NCBI GenBank assembly: GCA_022402465.1
Contig: JAKRSH010000024.1
Span: 62,001 to 126,000 of the forward strand
Reading direction: 5' to 3'
Source of the DNA: Leptospiraceae bacterium
GTDB lineage: Bacteria > Spirochaetota > Leptospiria > Leptospirales > Leptospiraceae
Length of the DNA: 64,000 nucleotides
The translations under genes and the position numbers were made by a program. How positions within the stretch are numbered: position 1 is the stretch's first letter; each line of letters opens with the position of its first letter. Under the pieces are notes generated by a model. It was given only the letters and a program-made list of their open reading frames with translations, searched no databases and was not told where the DNA came from. Shown piece by piece: positions 1 to 7,195 of the stretch.

Positions 1-566
1 AGGAAGATATTGAAGCTTCCAAGAAGGCAATAGAAACTGTGCTAGATGCCATCAATCAGGAATCGGAAAATCTTTTTCGTGAGACCTTTGAAAGAATTAA
101 AGAAAATTTCCAAGAAACATTCTCTACACTCTTTCGTGGTGGAAGGGCAACTTTGGAATTAACCGAGAAAGAGGACTCTTTGAACTCGGGAATTGAAATT
201 ATGGCAGAACCACCTGGCAAACATGTACAGAACCTAAGACTACTTTCGGGTGGTGAAAAATCACTTACAGCCATAGCCTTGATGTTTGCTATTTACATGG
301 TGAAACCTTCTCCATTTTGTTTCTTAGATGAAATTGATGCTGCCTTAGATGAAGCCAATAAACTAAGGTTTTGTTCTATCTTAGATAAGTTCAAAGACAA
401 GACTCAGTTTATCGTAATTTCTCATGCTCAGTCTACAATTTCTCGTGCAAATGCTATCTTTGGTGTAACGAATGAAGAGTCTGGGATTTCCAAATTGGTA
501 TCCTTGAAATTTGCAGAAGCAAAAAGTTTTGCAGAGAATTCTCACCGTATGGAAGCAGCTGGCTGA
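1..566 (+). CDS. smc: Chromosome partition protein SMC, C-terminal part (cut by window edge)
   Basis: The reading frame is open from base 3, so only the last 188 or so residues of a much longer protein are present. SMC proteins are ATP-driven coiled-coil dimers that condense and segregate the chromosome together with ScpAB. The visible part is the C-terminal ATPase head half. The ABC-type signature [18 protein letters not shown] is followed by the Walker B/D-loop segment [15 protein letters not shown] and the switch-His region FIVISHAQ. The last residues are ordinary for the family's C-terminus. The call is firm at family level. RecN or another SMC-like ATPase is less likely, given the exact [10 protein letters not shown]...LDEIDAALD spacing. 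Confidence 0.93.
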   Translation, partial: EDIEASKKAIETVLDAINQESENLFRETFERIKENFQETFSTLFRGGRATLELTEKEDSLNSGIEIMAEPPGKHVQNLRLLSGGEKSLTAIALMFAIYMVKPSPFCFLDEIDAALDEANKLRFCSILDKFKDKTQFIVISHAQSTISRANAIFGVTNEESGISKLVSLKFAEAKSFAENSHRMEAAG

Positions 567-705
567 TAGGAAAAAACTTTCCAATTTTATCCAACTTAGG
601 GGTAAAAAAAAATCTAAGTTTTTTAAAGTATTGCCTTTTTTTTCTGAATTTTCTACCATGACTAATAGTGTCCTTATGGGCACTAAGATTTAGGAGATTT
701 AGAAA

Positions 706-984
706 ATGAATATCTATGTAGGAAATTTGTCATATGGTATGACAGACAGCGCTCTTGAGGCATTATTTACTCAATTCGGGTCGGTATCAGAAAGCAAGAT
801 TATTATCGATCGTGAGACAGGAAGATCTAAAGGTTTTGGATTCGTTGAAATGTCAAACAACAAAGAAGGGGAAGAAGCAATTCGCCAGTTAAATGGTAAA
901 GAAATCGAAGGCCGTGGTCTTCGAGTGAATGAAGCTAAACCACAAGCAGAGAGACCAAGAAGAAATTCCGGACCTCGTTACTAA
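706..984 (+). CDS. Small RRM-domain RNA-binding protein
   Basis: This 92-residue protein is a single RNA-recognition motif. RNP2 is IYVGNL (residues 3-8) and RNP1 is KGFGFVEM (about residues 45-52), both with the aromatic residues that stack on RNA bases. A short basic tail rich in Arg, Pro and Gly follows (PRRNSGPRY). Such one-domain RRM proteins occur in cyanobacteria, spirochaetes and others and are often cold-inducible. Their RNA targets are generally unknown. A good ribosome-binding site (taggagattt) lies about 6 bases before the ATG. It stands alone after smc, with a small hairpin downstream. Confidence 0.9.
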   Translation: MNIYVGNLSYGMTDSALEALFTQFGSVSESKIIIDRETGRSKGFGFVEMSNNKEGEEAIRQLNGKEIEGRGLRVNEAKPQAERPRRNSGPRY

Positions 985-993
985 TTTTTTTAT

Positions 994-1029
994 AGTCCTC
1001 ACGATTGGCTTTTGTTAGTCTTGGGGACT
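994..1029 (+). terminator. Weak hairpin after the RRM gene
   Basis: agtcctca (994-1001) pairs with tggggact (1022-1029), including one G-U pair. There is no clear T-run after it; the T-run lies before the stem at about 984-991. It could be a processing or Rho-dependent end rather than a classical terminator. Confidence 0.25.
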
Positions 1030-1070
1030 CTTCCCACCTAGTTTAAATTTTTTTAACCCAATAAATACAC

Positions 1071-1084
1071 AACTCTTAAGAGTT
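1071..1084. repeat. 14-bp perfect palindrome
   Basis: aactcttaagagtt is a perfect dyad, lying just before the degraded start of the lipoprotein/hydrolase array. A similar core (ctcttaagag) lies immediately before ilvB at 8588. It may be a protein-binding site or chance. The 985-1147 stretch holds nothing else that I recognise. Confidence 0.3.
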
Positions 1085-1147
1085 CAGTTTAAAATCATTC
1101 ATACATTTAAGACAAGATACGGAATCCTAGCTATCTCATCTATAAGT

Positions 1148-1407
1148 AGTTAATTGAGTGAGCAATTTACCTTTAAATTTCAAGAAAATATTGGCCAAGA
1201 TGTACAACTAACATCATTGATTTGCGTCACTCAAGGTGAATTTAAAGGAAATAGTGATTCTGGATTAATGGGTCAGCTTGAATCATTAACATTCAGTCTA
1301 TCTACTACCAAAAAACAAGCAAGAGATCTAGTTTTTTTACAAAGTTAACATCAAATAAAGGATTTGGGAATATTCAGTTAACCACTATTGCAACGTTTAA
1401 TCCATAG
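1148..1407 (+). pseudogene. Remnant of array lipoprotein (copy 1), N-terminus lost and frameshifted
   Basis: The translated stretch SEQFTFKFQENIGQDVQLTS (from 1157) closely matches the C-terminal half of the lipoprotein at 1651-2163. The homology begins abruptly near 1148, so the signal peptide and the CPPTDQIPILEPG block are gone. Near 1309 this copy has a run of six A where the next copy has eight. That shifts the frame and causes a stop at 1346-1348. The lost frame resumes as LTSNKGFGNIQLTTIATFNP, ending at the tag at 1405-1407, which matches the end of the copy at 3682-4218. Both defects mark it as a dead copy. Confidence 0.8.
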
Positions 1408-1422
1408 AAAAGAGGTCAAATC

Positions 1423-1654
1423 ATGAATCATTCAATAATTACTATCTTTGTCTAATTGTGTTAAATTCTTCCAACTTATCAAAGTAAGAGAAAAACTTAC
1501 ACTAAGTCTAGTTATGATTTGCCTTGCAATCGATTATGGAGATACTGATAATGGAATTCCAATGCCTTTCTTGGTAATGGCAAGAGAAAAAGCTGTTGCT
1601 ATTCGCCAAAAGGTGAATGAAGAACTCATCCGAAGAGGTGTCAATCACTTATGA
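1423..1654 (+). pseudogene. Remnant of array SGNH hydrolase (copy 1)
   Basis: An ATG at 1423, preceded by agaggt, starts MNHSIITIFV, which resembles the start of the intact hydrolase at 4234 (MNKSSITLLI). It stops at once. The GDSL core is missing; only a short degenerate stretch before GGAGATACT recalls the NLAHSGDT block. After that comes the 114-base tail shared with the truncated hydrolases downstream (GIPMPFLVMAREKAVAIRQK and onward), ending in a tga that overlaps the next ATG. It is probably not translated as a useful product. Confidence 0.75.
1541..1654 (+). repeat. Conserved 114-bp hydrolase tail, copy T1
   Basis: The first of three copies of a 114-base segment that runs from gatact to the stop codon overlapping the next lipoprotein start. 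By eye it differs from T3 at about four bases. Beyond the stop, the match to the other copies fades after atgaaaactg. Confidence 0.9.
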
Positions 1655-2163
1655 AAACTGTAAAAATTAAGTATATTATTTTCCTTAAATTGTTTACACT
1701 CTTTATTATTTTTCTTCAATCTAATTGTGAACCACAAGGCGGGAAGTCACTTGAAGAAAAGATAACAGATCCTACTCAGATTGAGTTTCTTATTTTCGCT
1801 CGCTTTTATTTACCTCAACCAGATGCATGTCCCCCTACTGACCAAATTCCAATTTTGGAACCAGGAATCCATAATATCAATCTGGAAGAAGGGCAAAGTT
1901 ATATATTCGATAATAGAGCAAGACTAGATATGGTTGATAATACTGATGCATTGAGTAAACAATTTACCTTTAAGTTTCAAGAAAATCCAGGACAGGATGT
2001 TAAATTAACCTCATTGATTTGTATAACTCAAGGCGAATTTAATGGAAATGGTGATTCTGGATTAGATGGTCAGCTTGAATCATTAACAATTGGACTTTCT
2101 AGTCCAAAAAAAACAAGCAACAGATCTAGTTTTTTTACAAGGTTAACTTCAATTAAAGGATAA
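1651..2163 (+). CDS. Array lipoprotein, copy 2 (early stop)
   Basis: The signal peptide ends in a spirochaetal lipobox, LQSNC (Cys26), so this is a probable outer-surface or periplasmic lipoprotein of 170 residues. The family's conserved block CPPTDQIPILEPGIHNINLE is followed by GQSY.FDNRARLD, a QFTFKFQENPGQDV block and a DSGLDGQLES block. No known fold is recognised; a beta-sandwich is a guess. Its ATG overlaps the preceding tail's stop (ATGA). Relative to its sister genes it ends early: gga taa stands where copy 1 reads gga ttt, and a coherent tail (GNILLTTPIKFNL) continues to 2205. The loss of about 14 residues may or may not matter. Confidence 0.75.
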   Translation: MKTVKIKYIIFLKLFTLFIIFLQSNCEPQGGKSLEEKITDPTQIEFLIFARFYLPQPDACPPTDQIPILEPGIHNINLEEGQSYIFDNRARLDMVDNTDALSKQFTFKFQENPGQDVKLTSLICITQGEFNGNGDSGLDGQLESLTIGLSSPKKTSNRSSFFTRLTSIKG

Positions 2164-2217
2164 GGCAATATTCTATTAACTACACCAATAAAATTTAACC
2201 TATAAGGATATAAAAAA

Positions 2218-2679
2218 ATGAAAGTCAATTTATTTATTGTTTTATTTAGCATATTATTTGCAAATTCTCTTAGAGCTGATAAGAATGTATTTACAACATT
2301 CGGGTCTCCGTCTATTCCAAATGAAAATTTAGACTTCTTTATAGGTGATGATAAAGAAGATGAGAAAAAAAACAACTGCAAAACCCAATTTGATCCAAAC
2401 CATCCGCAATCTTTTGAACCCAACAAGACTTTTCTAACATTTTATGGTGATAGTCTTGGAGATTTAATAAATGAATTTGCTTATGGATACTTTAGTTGGG
2501 ATCAATATTTAACACTTATGTATCCTGCGGTTGAATGGAATGTACAAAATCTTGCACATAGCGGCGATACTAATGAAGGAATTCCAATGCCTTTCTTGGT
2601 AATGGCTAGAGAAAAAGCTGTTGCTATTCGCCAAAAGGTGAATGAAGAACTCATCCGAAGAGGTGTCAATCACTTATGA
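2218..2679 (+). CDS. Truncated SGNH/GDSL hydrolase with foreign tail (copy 2)
   Basis: A 153-residue exported protein with a signal peptide of about 20 residues. The N-terminal part matches the intact hydrolase at 4234-5676 through the block I nucleophile motif FYGDSLGD and the WDQYLTLMYPA and NLAHSGDT blocks. At SGDT it switches to a 36-residue tail (from NEGIPMPF) unrelated to the intact protein. It therefore lacks the GGND block and the terminal DxxH of the SGNH family and should not be an active esterase. Differences from sister copies upstream of the switch are mostly at third codon positions, which suggests past or present selection on the protein. It may be a pseudogene, or a secreted fragment with some other role. 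Confidence 0.65.
   Translation: MKVNLFIVLFSILFANSLRADKNVFTTFGSPSIPNENLDFFIGDDKEDEKKNNCKTQFDPNHPQSFEPNKTFLTFYGDSLGDLINEFAYGYFSWDQYLTLMYPAVEWNVQNLAHSGDTNEGIPMPFLVMAREKAVAIRQKVNEELIRRGVNHL
2566..2679 (+). repeat. Conserved 114-bp hydrolase tail, copy T2
   Basis: By eye only two bases differ from T3. The near-identity continues past the stop for about 70 bases into the signal-peptide region of the following lipoprotein (to about 2747), making a nearly identical block of some 180 bases shared with 3572-3753. Confidence 0.92.
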
Positions 2680-3224
2680 AAACTGAAAATTTATTTATAC
2701 ATTTCATACTATTGATTTTTTTATTAGTGAATTGTAATCCACCGCGGAAGACCTTAGAAGAAAAATTAACGCAAGGTGGCAGTGAGGCCGCTGCATTTTG
2801 GGTATTTATATTTCCTACTTTAGATTTTAACCAATTTTGTCCTCCTACAGATCAAATACCGATTTTAGAGCCTGGCAATCATAGTATTTTTCTAAGTGAG
2901 GGGCAGAGTTATTTCTTTGACAACAGAGCAAGATTAGATGGTTTTACTTCAATTTCTGATGGAGACTCTAAAGAATTCACATTTATTTTCCAAGAAAATC
3001 CAGGTCAAGATGTTACTCTAGAAACGCCACGTTGTGGTCAAAATGAAAATGCAATTTCATCCAGGAACAATTCCGGACTTAAAGGACAACTAGAATCTGT
3101 CAAAATTAGCTTAGCTAATCCATTTCGGTCTGGTAGAAGTCGGAATTTTGTTAGAATAACATCCACTATTGGATCTGGAACTATTCTGCTCACTTCACCA
3201 TCAAAACCAAATCCTAGCAATTAA
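2676..3224 (+). CDS. Array lipoprotein, copy 3
   Basis: A 182-residue lipoprotein with lipobox LLVNC (Cys20). It carries the family blocks CPPTDQIPILEPG, GQSYFFDNRARLD, EFTFIFQENPGQDV and NSGLKGQLES, and the full C-terminal strand region (GSGTILLTSPS). The ATG overlaps the stop of the truncated hydrolase before it, and the next hydrolase starts 14 bases after its stop, so the pairs are probably co-transcribed and translationally coupled. Its first 23 codons are virtually identical to those of the copy at 3682, while the rest is much more diverged. Function unknown; its constant pairing with the SGNH protein suggests a partner or an immunity/chaperone role, but that is inference. Confidence 0.78.
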   Translation: MKTENLFIHFILLIFLLVNCNPPRKTLEEKLTQGGSEAAAFWVFIFPTLDFNQFCPPTDQIPILEPGNHSIFLSEGQSYFFDNRARLDGFTSISDGDSKEFTFIFQENPGQDVTLETPRCGQNENAISSRNNSGLKGQLESVKISLANPFRSGRSRNFVRITSTIGSGTILLTSPSKPNPSN

Positions 3225-3238
3225 ATAAAAGGTAATTT

Positions 3239-3685
3239 ATGAATAAAAAAGTATTTCTATTAATTTTAATAACTGCTCTTAAAACAGGTGAGTTAATCGC
3301 AGACAAGAACTTCTTTACATCACTGCCTGGGACTAAGCCTTATTGGCAAACAAGGGATGGCTTTATTAAAACACCTAACCACTGCAATATAATGTTTGAA
3401 CCTGGACACCCAGAGGCATTCGAACCCAACAAAACTTTTTTAACATTTTACGGAGATAGCTTAGGTGATTTAGTAAACGAGCAGTATTATGGTTATTTCG
3501 GTTGGGATCAATACCTTACACTTATGTATCCTGCGGTTGAATGGAATGTTCAAAACCTTGCCCATAGCGGAGATACTAATGAAGGAATTCCAATACCTTT
3601 CTTGGTAATGGCAAGAGAAAAAGCTGTTGCTATTCGCCAAAAGGTGAATGAAGAACTCATCCGAAGAGGTGTCAATCACTTATGA
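3239..3685 (+). CDS. Truncated SGNH/GDSL hydrolase with foreign tail (copy 3)
   Basis: A 148-residue exported protein built like the copy at 2218. It has a signal peptide, then the block I motif FYGDSLGD, FGWDQYLTLMYPA and NLAHSGDT, then the same shared tail from NEGIPIPF to the stop. The GGND and DxxH blocks of SGNH hydrolases are absent, so catalysis is unlikely. The N-terminal region before FEPNKTF is shorter and more diverged than in the other copies. RBS-like aaaggt precedes the ATG. Confidence 0.65.
   Translation: MNKKVFLLILITALKTGELIADKNFFTSLPGTKPYWQTRDGFIKTPNHCNIMFEPGHPEAFEPNKTFLTFYGDSLGDLVNEQYYGYFGWDQYLTLMYPAVEWNVQNLAHSGDTNEGIPIPFLVMAREKAVAIRQKVNEELIRRGVNHL
3572..3685 (+). repeat. 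Conserved 114-bp hydrolase tail, copy T3
   Basis: The third tail copy, again running from gatact to a stop that overlaps the next lipoprotein ATG. The following pair, at 4234-5676, has no such tail: there the coding sequence continues through SGDTTYGLFNM into a complete hydrolase. Confidence 0.92.
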
Positions 3686-4218
3686 AAACTGAAAATTTAT
3701 TTATACATTTCATACTATTGATTTTTTTATTAGTGAATTGTAATCCACCGCGAAAAACTTGGCAAGAAAAGCTAAGTCAACCAGGCGGTGAATCTGCGCT
3801 TCTGTTTTTAGTAATTCTTCCAAGTCCAGATTTCAATAGATTTTGTCCTCCTACTGAACAAATTCCCGTTTTGGAACCTGGGATTCATAATATCTATCTT
3901 GAAGAAGGTCAGAGCTATCTTTTTGATAATAGAGCAAGGTTAGATATGGCTAATATAACTGATTCTTTAGCAAAAGAATTTTCATTCAGTTACCAGGAAA
4001 ATCTAGGTCAAAATGTCACTTTAAGATCAGAATCTTGTACTCATGAAGGTGGAACTCCAGGTATCGGTGACTCTGGTTTAAGTGGCCAAATTGAAAATAT
4101 AATAATTGGATTAAGAAATCCAATCCAAAAAAATAGATTTAAGTTTTTTGCTAAATTAACATCTAGTTCTGGTTCTGGAAGTGTTCAAATTACCACTCCG
4201 ACGACATTCAACCCATAA
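3682..4218 (+). CDS. Array lipoprotein, copy 4 (partner of the intact hydrolase)
   Basis: A 178-residue lipoprotein, lipobox LLVNC (Cys20), with all family blocks: CPPTEQIPVLEPGIHNIYLE, GQSYLFDNRARLD, EFSFSYQENLGQNV, DSGLSGQIEN and a terminal GSGSVQITTPT strand. It starts by ATGA overlap with the tail of copy 3 and ends 15 bases before the GTG of the full-length hydrolase. This is the best candidate for the functional lipoprotein of the array. No enzymatic motif is visible. Confidence 0.8.
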   Translation: MKTENLFIHFILLIFLLVNCNPPRKTWQEKLSQPGGESALLFLVILPSPDFNRFCPPTEQIPVLEPGIHNIYLEEGQSYLFDNRARLDMANITDSLAKEFSFSYQENLGQNVTLRSESCTHEGGTPGIGDSGLSGQIENIIIGLRNPIQKNRFKFFAKLTSSSGSGSVQITTPTTFNP

Positions 4219-4233
4219 AACAGAGGTAAAACT

Positions 4234-5676
4234 GTGAATAAATCTTCAATAACATTATTAATCTTCTTTATATTCTTGAATAGTCTTTACGCGGATAAAT
4301 ACTTCTTCACTACAATAGGTGATGGATCACATTTTTCTGAAAAGAGAGATAATTTTTATGGAGCTGATCCGAATAAAGAAACTGAAAATAATTGTAAAAC
4401 TCAATTTGATTCAAACCATCCGCAATCCTTCGAACCAAATAAAACTTTTCTAACTTTTTATGGTGATAGTTTAGGGGATTTAATTAATGAGGGAGGTTAT
4501 GGATATTTTGGTTGGGATCAATATTTAACACTTATGTATCCAGCGGTGCAGTGGAATGTTCAAAATCTTGCACATAGCGGGGATACTACCTATGGATTAT
4601 TTAATATGATTAGGAATTGTGCTGCATCTAGTTATAGAAGAATCAATTTCAAAACATCTCCTAATGTAGTATTTGAAATCGGAGGGAATGATTATTGGGG
4701 GCATTCTTTATTGCTAGCATTTATGCCTTGGAAATTTGGAGATGTACAAAATAGAGTTACATATAATACTAGAGCTATAATCTATGCGCTTAGGCATGCT
4801 CGTAGAGATAAGAATGTTTTAGTTTTAGGGAATTTCCCTAATCTTTCTTATAGCCCTACATTGGGACATATTAAAAACTTTTTTGAAGCTTTGAAGACTC
4901 AACCTGATCCAAGTTTTAAAGCTAACATGAATCAACTTCATGATAATCAAAAAAAAGCAATAGAAACAGATGCACAAGTATTATTATCCTTAACTTTTTT
5001 ATCTCCTGTGGAGTGGCTTACTGGACTTTCTCTCTTCTCTCCAGATTTAACTGACCATCATGGGCCTTTAGTTAATTCTATTATTCAAATGAAGCAGTCT
5101 TATAATAATGCTATAAATAAACTAATAGCTGAAACCCACTTTCAAGAACTCAATCAGCTTAAATCACAAATTAAAAATCAGGGTCTATCTCCAACTAAAC
5201 AGGATGATTGGTATTGGACCTGGTTGTATGTTGTAAAAAATAATCCAAGTATGATTTCTAGTATGGGCATGTTCTTGAATCAAGGTCCACTTGAACAAGC
5301 TGTAGAAGAAGTAAATAATGTAATGGGACAAGGAAGAGTTCATTTCTTGCCAATGTACCATTTGTTTATACGAGAAAAAGATTGCACTGATTTTGGTTGG
5401 TGTTTTGCTGCTAAGCCTGAGCTAATCGCCGACCAAATAGGTCATTTGAATTATTTAGGTTACTTACTCTGGTCCAATCACGTGGCTAGGAAGGTGGTGG
5501 AACTAAATTGGCATCGATCCTTAGAAAATGGTCCTCCTAGATTCGATGGGGCAGTATCAAGCGAAACCGATGACACAGAAATTATAGAAATAATTGAAGC
5601 TGTCCCAGTAGAAGTTCACCCTAGCAATATTGATATTCTCCTATTAATTTGTTTGTTCACTGGAAAATGCTGGTAG
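4234..5676 (+). CDS. Full-length secreted SGNH/GDSL-type hydrolase
   Basis: A 480-residue exported protein; the signal peptide cleaves near NSLYA-DK (residue 20). SGNH family blocks are visible: block I FYGDSLGD with nucleophile Ser79, block III GGND (150-153), and block V ADQIGHLN with Asp400 and His404. Family members are esterases or lipases acting on lipids, polysaccharide acyl groups or similar substrates; the substrate here cannot be told. It is longer than typical GDSL enzymes because of an alpha-rich insert (about residues 200-370). It ends in a short hydrophobic stretch (IDILLLICLF). The GTG start has RBS-like agaggt 8 bases upstream. It is the only intact hydrolase of the array. Confidence 0.82.
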   Translation: MNKSSITLLIFFIFLNSLYADKYFFTTIGDGSHFSEKRDNFYGADPNKETENNCKTQFDSNHPQSFEPNKTFLTFYGDSLGDLINEGGYGYFGWDQYLTLMYPAVQWNVQNLAHSGDTTYGLFNMIRNCAASSYRRINFKTSPNVVFEIGGNDYWGHSLLLAFMPWKFGDVQNRVTYNTRAIIYALRHARRDKNVLVLGNFPNLSYSPTLGHIKNFFEALKTQPDPSFKANMNQLHDNQKKAIETDAQVLLSLTFLSPVEWLTGLSLFSPDLTDHHGPLVNSIIQMKQSYNNAINKLIAETHFQELNQLKSQIKNQGLSPTKQDDWYWTWLYVVKNNPSMISSMGMFLNQGPLEQAVEEVNNVMGQGRVHFLPMYHLFIREKDCTDFGWCFAAKPELIADQIGHLNYLGYLLWSNHVARKVVELNWHRSLENGPPRFDGAVSSETDDTEIIEIIEAVPVEVHPSNIDILLLICLFTGKCW

Positions 5677-6398
5677 TAAATATAAAAATATTTAAAATAT
5701 TAAAGACTCATCTATTTTTTATTTTATTGATCCAATTGCATTGCTTGAATCCTAATCAAGGTTCTAGTAATGCAATATTAGGAATACTAAATGATGCATT
5801 GACTCAGGAAATAATTTTAGAAAATAAAATTATGCAGGCATGTCTTGTAAATACAAAAGTTTCATCTTTTAAAGTTGCTACCTGCTTTTTAACCAAACCA
5901 GAAAATTGCAATTTGAAGTATTTTAATAACATCAGAACTACTTCTATACGTCAGAATCGGTTTGATGATCTAACTTTTATCAATATCAATTTTCCGAACT
6001 GTTCAGCTGGAGCTAGTCAGTTATTAACTAAGTATTCTCTAATCCAAGCACCAGCTTCAATGCTCTTCAAAGATGTTTGGAATTTGAATGGCATTAACAA
6101 TGCCACAGACTTTCAATTTACTACTCATGAATCTTGTGAGAATCTTGGATTGTATGCTTCAAAGTATTTAACTGCGAGCTTTGAACGCCAACTGTCTGCA
6201 ATTGAAATTTCTCAACTTGATAATCTTAATTCGGATTTAGCATTGATGTCTTCAACAAGTAATGCTTGTTTAAATGATCTAAATTACAATACAACTCTCT
6301 TAAACCTAACAGGAAAAGTAAAAGCAAATATTATCCTGAGGGGCATATCATGTTCTAACAACACAGCTTCAGGATTTCCTGTTTGTCCTTGGTTATGA
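5667..6398 (+). CDS. Uncharacterised Cys-rich lipoprotein
   Basis: A 243-residue protein with a signal peptide ending in lipobox LIQLHC (Cys26). The ATG at 5667 is preferred over a TTG at 5649; both overlap the end of the hydrolase gene, so translation is probably coupled. The mature part has several Cys (ACLVN, ATCFL, ENCNL, PNCSA, ESCEN, NACLN, ISCSN, PVCPW), suggesting disulfides in the periplasm or on the surface. No family recognised. It sits in the same run as the SGNH hydrolase and is followed by another lipoprotein with an ATGA overlap. Confidence 0.7.
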   Translation: MLVVNIKIFKILKTHLFFILLIQLHCLNPNQGSSNAILGILNDALTQEIILENKIMQACLVNTKVSSFKVATCFLTKPENCNLKYFNNIRTTSIRQNRFDDLTFININFPNCSAGASQLLTKYSLIQAPASMLFKDVWNLNGINNATDFQFTTHESCENLGLYASKYLTASFERQLSAIEISQLDNLNSDLALMSSTSNACLNDLNYNTTLLNLTGKVKANIILRGISCSNNTASGFPVCPWL

Positions 6399-7036
6399 AA
6401 CAATTTCAACTTAATTTCTTTATAACAATGTGCTTACTACTTCAACTTGAATGCTTTAATGGTAATTCATCAGACTCTTTAGGTGATGAATTATTCTATG
6501 CTCTATTTTATTCAACTTCGAATATTAGTTGCTTTGAGCATGAAATATCAGATAGTTGGGAATTCAATGATTTACGAAATGACGAAAGAGCTGGATTTCT
6601 CAATAGACCACAAAATTCAGGTTTCATTGATCTATTAACTGGCACTTATCAAAATACATCTGATAGCTTAAAGTTTACGTTAACACTTAGAGAAATCCCT
6701 GAGACTTTACCTGCAAACGTCTATAAAAATAAAAGTAAACCTGAGTATGCATGGATATTTCATCTCAGAGGAGGCGAGTCACAATTCCAGATTCGTATTA
6801 CTCATTTTTCGAAGGACACTCCTCAATTGATATTGTTTAGTGAGTTAATTCCACTTGTTTGGCAAGATGCAAAATCTATTGGAGGTTGTGGAAGCATTCA
6901 AATATCAAACAATCAATTATCTTGGCTATGCGATAAAACATCATTACCATCTCTAAATGATGCAACTTCATTAAAATCTATCTCTGTAGAATCAATTCAT
7001 AGGAAAAATGAAAATGATACTTATGATTGCTATTAA
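6395..7036 (+). CDS. Uncharacterised lipoprotein
   Basis: 213 residues, starting at the ATG that overlaps the preceding stop. The signal peptide ends in LLLQLEC (Cys20). The mature part is probably beta-rich (YQNTSDSLKFTLTLREIPE, AWIFHLRGGESQFQIRITHF) and has a late pair of Cys in GGCGSIQ and SWLCDK. It is the last gene of the array transcription unit; the 159 bases after it to the convergent TPR gene show no clear terminator. Function not recognised. Confidence 0.7.
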   Translation: MKQFQLNFFITMCLLLQLECFNGNSSDSLGDELFYALFYSTSNISCFEHEISDSWEFNDLRNDERAGFLNRPQNSGFIDLLTGTYQNTSDSLKFTLTLREIPETLPANVYKNKSKPEYAWIFHLRGGESQFQIRITHFSKDTPQLILFSELIPLVWQDAKSIGGCGSIQISNNQLSWLCDKTSLPSLNDATSLKSISVESIHRKNENDTYDCY

Positions 7037-7195
7037 TATTGAGTTCTAAGACTAAAAAGTAAATTTTTTTTTTAATTTCACGAGATCAATTTTAGCGGTA
7101 GTAGCCAACCAGACAATGTAACTCAAATGAGTTAAGTTTGTTCAGATTAAAGATAAAATTTTCAAGACCTGCAAATCGGACAGTTAGAGACCATT

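Noticed and set aside
381-683. 100-residue leftward open frame across the end of smc
   Set aside because: It lies opposite a strongly conserved SMC coding sequence, has no ribosome-binding site and no recognisable protein features.
2070-2426. 118-residue leftward open frame between array genes
   Set aside because: It runs antisense across the end of a lipoprotein and the start of a hydrolase, with no conserved motif; the rightward frames explain the sequence.
1148-5676. Interpretation of the array as a vls-type antigenic-variation locus
   Set aside because: Recombined cassettes and homogenised tails are visible, but there is no evidence of switching, of a single expression site or of variable regions under diversifying change. 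Kept only as a hypothesis.
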